From: Georgenia satyanarayanai
Lineage (GTDB): Bacteria > Actinomycetota > Actinomycetes > Actinomycetales > Actinomycetaceae
Length of the DNA: 64,000 nt
Assembly (NCBI RefSeq): GCF_900116375.1
Contig: NZ_UETB01000001.1
Coordinates: 689,802 to 753,801, forward strand
Reading direction: 5' to 3'
Made by a program: the position numbers and the translations under genes. The notes beneath the pieces are model-generated. The model was not told the origin of the DNA, ran no database searches, and saw nothing but the letters and a program-made list of their open reading frames with translations. Below, piece by piece: positions 58,769 through 64,000 of the stretch (its first letter is position 1; every line of letters begins with the position of its first letter).

Positions 58769-58783
58769 AGGGACCACGCTCGT

Positions 58784-58796
58784 ACGTTGTCAACGT
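58784..58796. promoter_or_regulatory. 13-bp palindrome overlapping the hydroxyacid dehydrogenase start
   Basis: ACGTTGTCAACGT has perfect 6-bp arms around one base. It overlaps the GTG start at 58795. It may be a second operator half-site, with a TTGTCAA core related to but spaced differently from the main site. Confidence 0.5.
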
Positions 58797-59781
58797 GCCA
58801 GCGCAGCCCGTCGTCGTCGTGCTCCACGACGGACGCCTGCCGCCCGCCACGGCCATGGAACCGGTCACCGCTCACGCCGAGCTGCGGCCGACGGAGGAGG
58901 CCGGACTCGCCGACGCGCTGCGCGGCGCCGACGTGCTGTTCGCCTACGACTTCCTCTCCACCGCCGTGCCCGCGGCCTGGCACGCCGCCGGCTCGCTGCA
59001 GTGGATCCACGTCGCCGCCGCCGGCGTCGACACGGTGATGTCCCCGGAGGTCCGGGAGAGCGACGTCGTCGTCACAAACTCCCGCGGCATCTTCGAGGGA
59101 CCCATCGCCGAGTACGTCCTCGCCCAGGTCCTCGCCCTCGCCAAGGACCTGCCCGGGTCGCTCCGGCTCCAGCGGGAGCACCGCTGGGAGCACCGGGAGT
59201 CCGAGCGGGTGGCCGGTACCCGGGCGCTCGTCGTCGGGACGGGCCCGATCGGGCGGGCGATCGCGCGCCTCCTCCGCGCCGCGGGCATGGAGGTGCACGG
59301 CGGAGGGCGCCACCTCCGCCTCGACGACCCGGACTTCACCACGGTCACCGACGCCGCCGGCCTCACCGCGGAGCTGGGCCGCGCGGACTGGGTGGTGGCC
59401 GCCGCGCCGCTCACCGAGGCCACCCGGGGGATGTTCGACGCCGCCGCGTTCGCGGCGATGGCGCCGCACGCCCGCTTCGTCAACGTCGGCCGGGGCGAGC
59501 TCGTCCGGACCGCGGACCTCGTCACGGCGCTGCGGGACGGGACTATCGCCGGGGCGGCGCTCGACGTCGTCGACCCCGAGCCGCTCCCGGCCGGCCACGC
59601 CCTGTGGGACCTGCCCAACGTCGTCCTCACCCCGCACAGCTCCGGGGACGTCCACGGGTGGCGCAGCGCCCTCACCGAGCTGTTCGCCGACAACGTCCTG
59701 CGGTGGGTCGAGGGCCGGCCGCTGCGCAACGTCGTCGACAAGTCCCTGGGATACGTGCCGAGCACCGGGAGCCGACCATGA
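58795..59781 (+). CDS. D-2-hydroxyacid dehydrogenase
   Basis: A 328-residue NAD-dependent 2-hydroxyacid dehydrogenase. The NAD motif is VVGTGPIGRAIA (GxGxxG at 148-153). Catalytic R233 (VNVGRGELV), E262 (VVDPEPLP) and H281 (TPHSSG) are visible. It interconverts a D-2-hydroxyacid and a 2-oxoacid; the substrate is unknown. It begins with GTG 64 bases from a divergent racemase-like gene, in an operator-rich gap, and overlaps the amidase by 4 bases. Confidence 0.88.
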   Translation: MPAQPVVVVLHDGRLPPATAMEPVTAHAELRPTEEAGLADALRGADVLFAYDFLSTAVPAAWHAAGSLQWIHVAAAGVDTVMSPEVRESDVVVTNSRGIFEGPIAEYVLAQVLALAKDLPGSLRLQREHRWEHRESERVAGTRALVVGTGPIGRAIARLLRAAGMEVHGGGRHLRLDDPDFTTVTDAAGLTAELGRADWVVAAAPLTEATRGMFDAAAFAAMAPHARFVNVGRGELVRTADLVTALRDGTIAGAALDVVDPEPLPAGHALWDLPNVVLTPHSSGDVHGWRSALTELFADNVLRWVEGRPLRNVVDKSLGYVPSTGSRP

Positions 59782-61145
59782 ACCCCGTCGAGATGACCGC
59801 CGTCGAACTCGTCGCCGCCTACGCCAGCGGCGCACTCTCCCCGGTGGAGGCGACGACTGCCGTGCTCGACCGGATCGAGGAGGAGGACGGGACGCTCGGC
59901 GCGTTCTGCCTCGTCGACAGGGACGGCGCGCTGGCGCAGGCCACCGCCTCGGAGGAGCGCTGGCGCGGGGGCTACCCCGCCGGCCTGCTCGACGGCGTGC
60001 CGGTGTCGATCAAGGACATCTTCCTCACCGAGGGCTGGCCGACGCTCCGCGGTTCCCGGTCGGTCGACCCGCACCAGCCGTGGGACGTCGACTCGCCCGT
60101 CGCGGCGCGTCTGCGCGCCGACGGCATGGTCTTCGTCGGCAAGACGACGACGCCGGAGATCGCCTGGAAGGCCGTGACGGACAGCCCCCTGACCGGGATC
60201 ACCCGCAACCCCGCGGACCCGACGCTCACCGCCGGCGGGTCCTCCGGGGGAGCGGCGGCGGCGGTCGCGGCCGGCATGGGGCCGTGCGCCGTCGGCACCG
60301 ACGGCGGTGGCAGCATCCGCATCCCCGCCTCCTTCTGCGGCATCGTCGGCTTCAAGCCGACCCACGGCCGCGTGCCGATGTTCCCGGCCAGCCCCTTCGG
60401 CCCGCTCGCGCACGCGGGGCCGATGACCCGCACGGTCGAGGACGCGGCCCTCCTCATGGACATCCTCTCGCTGCCCGACCCCCGCGACCCCACCCAGCTG
60501 GCCCCGCCGTCGCTCACCTTCAGGGGCGAGTTCAACCGGGAGGTCACCGGGATGCACGTCGCCTACTCCCGGGACCTCGGCTACGTCGACGTCGACCCCG
60601 AGGTCGCCGCCGTCGTCGACGACGCCGTCGCGAAGGTCGCTGCCGCCGGGCTCGAGGTCACGGCGGCCGACCCGGGGTTCACCGACCCGCTCGAGGCGTT
60701 CGAGGTGCTGTGGGCGAGCGGCGCCGCGACACTCCTGCGGACGATGCCCGGCGCCCGGGAGACCGTGGACCCGGGCCTCGGGGAGGTGTGGGACCGGGGC
60801 GAGCGGCTCAGCGCGGTGGACTACCTCGAGGCGCGGGCGGTCGCGGCGCAGGTCGGCATCCGCATGGGCACGTTCCACGAGCGGCACAACGTCCTGCTCA
60901 CCCCGACGGTGCCGATCGTCGCGTTCGAGGCGGGGCACGACGTGCCGCCGGGCAGCGGGCTGCGGAGCTGGGCGCAGTGGACGCCGTTCACCTACCCCTT
61001 CAACCTCACCCAGCAGCCGGCGATCAGCATCCCGGTGGGGTGGACCGCCGCGGGGCTGCCGGTGGGGCTGCAGGTCGTCGGGCCGCGCCACTCCGACGAC
61101 CTCGTGCTCGCCGTCGCCCGCTTCGTCGAGTGGGCGCTCGGCTGA
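59778..61145 (+). CDS. Amidase signature-family enzyme
   Basis: A 455-residue amidase-signature hydrolase. The Ser-cisSer-Lys triad is K79 (PVSIKDIF), S155 (GGSSGG at 153-158) and the nucleophile S179 (TDGGGSIRIPASF). The C-terminal TPFTYPFNLTQQPAISIPVG block is typical. It hydrolyses an amide, possibly a dicarboxylic monoamide in view of its neighbours. The ATG at 59778 overlaps the dehydrogenase stop; a long upstream frame is a shadow. The DUF3830 gene converges on it. Confidence 0.92.
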   Translation: MNPVEMTAVELVAAYASGALSPVEATTAVLDRIEEEDGTLGAFCLVDRDGALAQATASEERWRGGYPAGLLDGVPVSIKDIFLTEGWPTLRGSRSVDPHQPWDVDSPVAARLRADGMVFVGKTTTPEIAWKAVTDSPLTGITRNPADPTLTAGGSSGGAAAAVAAGMGPCAVGTDGGGSIRIPASFCGIVGFKPTHGRVPMFPASPFGPLAHAGPMTRTVEDAALLMDILSLPDPRDPTQLAPPSLTFRGEFNREVTGMHVAYSRDLGYVDVDPEVAAVVDDAVAKVAAAGLEVTAADPGFTDPLEAFEVLWASGAATLLRTMPGARETVDPGLGEVWDRGERLSAVDYLEARAVAAQVGIRMGTFHERHNVLLTPTVPIVAFEAGHDVPPGSGLRSWAQWTPFTYPFNLTQQPAISIPVGWTAAGLPVGLQVVGPRHSDDLVLAVARFVEWALG

Positions 61146-61149
61146 GCGG

Positions 61150-61653
61150 TCACGCGCGGGCGAAGGACAGCCGCTCGCCGGCGAAGCCGTGTCGCCACAG
61201 GTCGGTGCAGGCCTCGGCCATCTGGGCGAGCCCGTCCTCGATCGCCCCGAAGACGCTGCCGGGAACCCAGCCGACGTCCCCGTTGAGGAGGAGGTTGTTG
61301 CGTCCGTAGAAGATCGCGAGGTCGGTGGCGCCCTGCTCGGCGTGGGCGACCGAGCCCGGCTCGTACCCGTAGGCCGGGTTGCCGATCTCCCAGGGCTCGA
61401 AGTCGAAGAGGCACACGTCCCCGGGGATCGGGGTGACCGTCGGGTTCTCGCGGTGGGGGGCGGCGGTGATGCGGGGGAGGAGCGTGTAGACCTCGTTGCG
61501 CGCGTACTTCGCGTGGAAGGCGTCCCCGGAGAGCGGCAGCGCCCGCCACACCGCCTCGCTCGTCAGCGGCGCCTCCTCGTCGAGCAGCCGGGCGCGGCAG
61601 GAGACGCCGCGCGACTCGAGGGTGATGGAGACGTAGCGGGCCATGGCCGTCAC
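61150..61653 (-). CDS. DUF3830 cyclophilin-like protein
   Basis: A 167-residue DUF3830-family protein. The sequence reads VSITLESRGVSCRARLLDEEAPLTSEAVWRALP, then a beta-rich core (GDVCLFDFEPWEIGNPAYGYEPGS, DLAIFYGRNNLLLNGDVGWVPG). The fold is cyclophilin-like; members appear in gene clusters with racemases, amidases and aminotransferases and their activity is unknown to me. I chose the GTG overlapping the aminotransferase stop; an ATG 9 bases downstream is also plausible. Confidence 0.75.
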   Translation of the reverse strand: MTAMARYVSITLESRGVSCRARLLDEEAPLTSEAVWRALPLSGDAFHAKYARNEVYTLLPRITAAPHRENPTVTPIPGDVCLFDFEPWEIGNPAYGYEPGSVAHAEQGATDLAIFYGRNNLLLNGDVGWVPGSVFGAIEDGLAQMAEACTDLWRHGFAGERLSFARA

Positions 61654-62891
61654 ACCGCGGTGAGGACGTCGGACCAGATCGCCAGCCCCTCGTCGATCTC
61701 CTCCTCGGTGACGACGAGCGGGGGGATCATCCGCACGACGTTCATGTGGGCGCCGCAGGTGAGCATGAGCAGGCCGCGCCGTGCGGCCTCCTGCTGGGCG
61801 GCCTGGGCGCGGGCGGTGTCCGGCTCACCGTCCTGACCGGTGAACTCGCTGCCGACCATGAGCCCCAGCCCCCGCACGTCCCCGACGGCGTCGGTGGCGA
61901 GGCGCCGTGCACCGTCGAGGAGCTGCCGCCCGCGATCGGCGGCGTTCGCCACCAGCCCCTCCTCCTCGATGACGTCGAGGGTGGCGAGCGCCGCCGCGCA
62001 GGCCACGGCGTTGCCGCCGTACGTGCCTCCCTGCGAGCCTGGCCAGGCGCGGCTCATCAGCTCGTGGGAGGCCGCGATCCCGGACAGCGGGAACCCGGAG
62101 GCGATCCCCTTGGCGATCGTCACGACGTCGGGCTCGACGCCGAAGTGCTGGTGGCCGAACCACCGGCCGGTGCGCCCGAACCCGGTCTGGATCTCGTCCA
62201 TGACGAGGAGGATCCCGTAGCGGTCGGCGCGCTCGCGCAGGCCGGCGAAGAACTCCGCGGTCCCGGGGATGTACCCGCCCTCGCCGAGGACGGGCTCGAC
62301 AATGAACGCCGCCGTCTCCTGGGGCGACGTCATCGTGGCGAAGAGGTAGTCGAGCTCGCGCAGCGCGAAGGCGGTGGCCTCGTCCTCCGTGCAGCCGTAC
62401 CGGTAGGCGGTGGGGAACGGGGCGACGTGGACGCCGGCCATGAGGGGGCTGAACCCGGCGGAGAAACGCGTCCCCGACGTCGTCATCGACGCGGCCGCGA
62501 CCGTCCGTCCGTGGAAGCCACCGTGGAAGACGACGACGTTCGGCCGTCCCGTCGCCTGGCGCACCAGCCGCAGCGCGGCCTCGACCGCCTCGCTGCCGGA
62601 GTTCGCGAAGAAGACGGAGTCCAGGGCCGGGGGCAGGACGCCGGCGAGGCGTTCGGTCAGCTCGAGGAGCGGGCGGTGCATGACGGTCGTGTACTGGCCG
62701 TGGATGAGCGAGGCCACCTGCTCCTGCGCCGCCGCGACGACGCGAGGGTGGCAGTGGCCGGTGCTCACGACGCCGATGCCCGCGGTGAAGTCGAGGTAGC
62801 GACGCCCGTCGGTACCGTGGACGTAGCTGCCCCGGGCGTGGTCGACGACGACCGGGGTGGCCTGCAGGAGACGGGGGGACAACGTCGTCAT
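61650..62891 (-). CDS. Class III (omega) aminotransferase, GabT-like
   Basis: A 413-residue PLP enzyme. The PLP Lys is K261 (VVTIAKGIASGFPLSG), with D232 in LLVMDEIQTGFGRTG; the FFANSGSEAVEAALRLVR and FHGGFHGRT blocks bind PLP phosphate. It resembles 4-aminobutyrate and other omega-amino-acid aminotransferases. Together with the divergent semialdehyde-type dehydrogenase it could convert an omega-amino acid to a dicarboxylate. It is the first gene of a leftward pair with DUF3830. Confidence 0.9.
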   Translation of the reverse strand: MTTLSPRLLQATPVVVDHARGSYVHGTDGRRYLDFTAGIGVVSTGHCHPRVVAAAQEQVASLIHGQYTTVMHRPLLELTERLAGVLPPALDSVFFANSGSEAVEAALRLVRQATGRPNVVVFHGGFHGRTVAAASMTTSGTRFSAGFSPLMAGVHVAPFPTAYRYGCTEDEATAFALRELDYLFATMTSPQETAAFIVEPVLGEGGYIPGTAEFFAGLRERADRYGILLVMDEIQTGFGRTGRWFGHQHFGVEPDVVTIAKGIASGFPLSGIAASHELMSRAWPGSQGGTYGGNAVACAAALATLDVIEEEGLVANAADRGRQLLDGARRLATDAVGDVRGLGLMVGSEFTGQDGEPDTARAQAAQQEAARRGLLMLTCGAHMNVVRMIPPLVVTEEEIDEGLAIWSDVLTAV

Positions 62892-62918
62892 CGCAACCTC
62901 CGGGAGATGGGTTGTTGG

Positions 62919-62930
62919 ATTGTCGACAAT
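62919..62930. promoter_or_regulatory. 12-bp palindrome ATTGTCGACAAT, candidate GntR operator
   Basis: A perfect palindrome in the 75-base divergent promoter of the aminotransferase and aldehyde dehydrogenase genes. It shares the ATTGT-NN-ACAAT core with the site at 58753, 4 kb away. Confidence 0.72.
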
Positions 62931-62966
62931 ACTTCTACGATGTCACGGACGGCAAGGGAGGCGCAC

Positions 62967-64000
62967 ATGAGCCAGGAGACGGACGCGATCGCGACCGTGC
63001 CGACGGACCTCTTCATCGGTGGTCGGTGGACGCAGGCGCGGCGGACCATGCCTGTGGAGGACCCGTCGACGGGCGAGGTGCTCTGCGAGGTGGCGGACGC
63101 CGACCCGCAGGAGGCGATGGCCGCGCTCGACGCAGCGGCCGCGGCTCAGGCGTCGTGGGCCGCGACGGCGCCACGGGAGCGCAGCGAGATCCTCACCCGG
63201 GCCTACGACCTCATCCTCGAGCAGCGGGAGCGCCTCGCGCTCGTCATGACGCTGGAGATGGGCAAGCCACTGGCCGAGGCGCGCGGCGAGGTCGCCTACG
63301 CGGCGGAGTTCTTCCGCTGGTTCGCCGAGGAGGCGGTCCGGATCGACGGCGGGTACATGCCGGCGCCGGCCGGCGGTGCGCGCTTCCTCGTCATGCGCCA
63401 GCCCGTGGGGCCGAGCGTCCTCATCACGCCGTGGAACTTCCCGATGGCGATGGGGACGCGCAAGATCGGGCCGGCCATCGCGGCCGGGTGCACGTCCGTC
63501 ATCAAGCCGGCCGCCCAGACGCCGCTCTCGACCCTCGCCCTGGCGGACATCCTCGTCCAGGCGGGCCTGCCCGACGGCGTCGTCAACGTCGTGACGACCA
63601 GCCGCTCGGACGAGGTCATGACGCCGCTCATCCTCGACCCGCGGTCCCGCAAGCTCTCCTTCACCGGGTCCACGCCGGTGGGCAAGCACCTGCTCGGGCT
63701 CGCCGCGAGGACGGTCATGCGCACCTCGATGGAGCTCGGCGGGAACGCGCCCTTCCTCGTCTTCGCCGACGCCGACCTCGAGGTGGCCGTCGACGGCGCC
63801 ATGCAGGCGAAGATGCGCAACATCGGGCAGGCGTGCACCGCGGCGAACCGGATCCTCGTCCACCGGGACGTCGCCGAGGAGTTCGCCGACCGCCTGACGC
63901 GCCGGATGGGGGAGCTGCCGCTCGGACGCGGGGTGGAGGAGGGCGTCGTCGTCGGCCCGTTGATCAACCGGGCGGCCGTCGAGAAGGTGCACGGACTCGT
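62967..64000 (+). CDS. Succinate-semialdehyde dehydrogenase-like aldehyde dehydrogenase, 3' end cut by the window
   Basis: The first 344 residues of an NAD(P)-dependent aldehyde dehydrogenase. Visible are the N157 region TPWNFPMAM, the cofactor-binding K180 in VIKPAAQTP, FTGSTPVGK, catalytic E256 in MELGGNAP and nucleophile C290 in GQACTAANR. The pattern fits GabD-type succinate-semialdehyde dehydrogenases. It starts 37 bases after a GntR-type palindrome and 75 bases from the divergent aminotransferase. AGGGAGG lies 7 bases before the ATG. Confidence 0.9.
   Translation, partial: MSQETDAIATVPTDLFIGGRWTQARRTMPVEDPSTGEVLCEVADADPQEAMAALDAAAAAQASWAATAPRERSEILTRAYDLILEQRERLALVMTLEMGKPLAEARGEVAYAAEFFRWFAEEAVRIDGGYMPAPAGGARFLVMRQPVGPSVLITPWNFPMAMGTRKIGPAIAAGCTSVIKPAAQTPLSTLALADILVQAGLPDGVVNVVTTSRSDEVMTPLILDPRSRKLSFTGSTPVGKHLLGLAARTVMRTSMELGGNAPFLVFADADLEVAVDGAMQAKMRNIGQACTAANRILVHRDVAEEFADRLTRRMGELPLGRGVEEGVVVGPLINRAAVEKVHGL

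Overview
The window is a very GC-rich chromosomal segment from an actinobacterium. WhiA, RbpA, OpcA, an actinobacterial-type glucose-6-phosphate isomerase, many GTG starts and frequent 4-base ATGA/GTGA gene overlaps all point that way. The order uvrA-uvrC-rapZ-yvcK-whiA-gap-pgk-tpiA-secG-rbpA-pgl-opcA-zwf-pgi-tal-tkt-ctaB fits Micrococcales best. I cannot name the genus from the sequence alone.

Bases 1-23600 are core chromosome. They hold the end of a TerC-type membrane protein, an MBL-fold hydrolase, UvrA, an OsmC-like protein and UvrC. Next come the rapZ-yvcK-whiA trio, lower glycolysis (gap, pgk, tpiA), secG and rbpA. A leftward pentose-phosphate operon follows (tkt, tal, pgi, zwf, opcA, pgl), with ctaB divergent from it. 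Bases 23600-37700 are a second core block: xerD, an Rv0909/MT0933-like small protein, parA-scpA-scpB-rluB-tyrA-cmk-plsC and der plus a membrane protein. An ABC exporter and a two-component system sit between plsC and der.

From about 37.7 kb the content is accessory. There is an orphan protein with the LQRxxGNRA signature linked to contractile-injection-system cargo, then tRNA-Pro(GGG). A stand-alone PD-(D/E)XK endonuclease with two DNA-binding modules follows. Next come two alpha/beta hydrolases divergent from a large LAL-type LuxR regulator, and a beta-lactamase-fold lipoprotein with its own two-component system. At 48.2-54.0 kb a DUF4956 membrane protein, a VTC-domain protein and a Cthe_2159-like lipoprotein are followed by an OmpR/HisKA pair. 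Direct CACA repeats with 11-bp period lie upstream of both transcription units, which suggests one regulated cell-surface system.

Bases 54.1-64.0 kb look like a catabolic regulon. It contains a LysR regulator divergent from a Glu/Leu-type dehydrogenase, a FadR-type GntR regulator and two maleate-isomerase/AMDase-like proteins. It also contains a D-2-hydroxyacid dehydrogenase, an amidase, a DUF3830 protein, a class III aminotransferase and a succinate-semialdehyde-type dehydrogenase that runs off the end. Near-identical ATTGT-NN-ACAAT palindromes lie in both divergent promoter regions and tie the halves together. The substrate is not evident.

Two convergent-gene gaps (13.6-14.0 and 31.0-31.3 kb) share one composite repeat: a C-tract, copies of a GAGCGCTGA(C/G)TTGTTAC unit, its inverse, and a G-tract. 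This is the most striking non-coding structure in the window.
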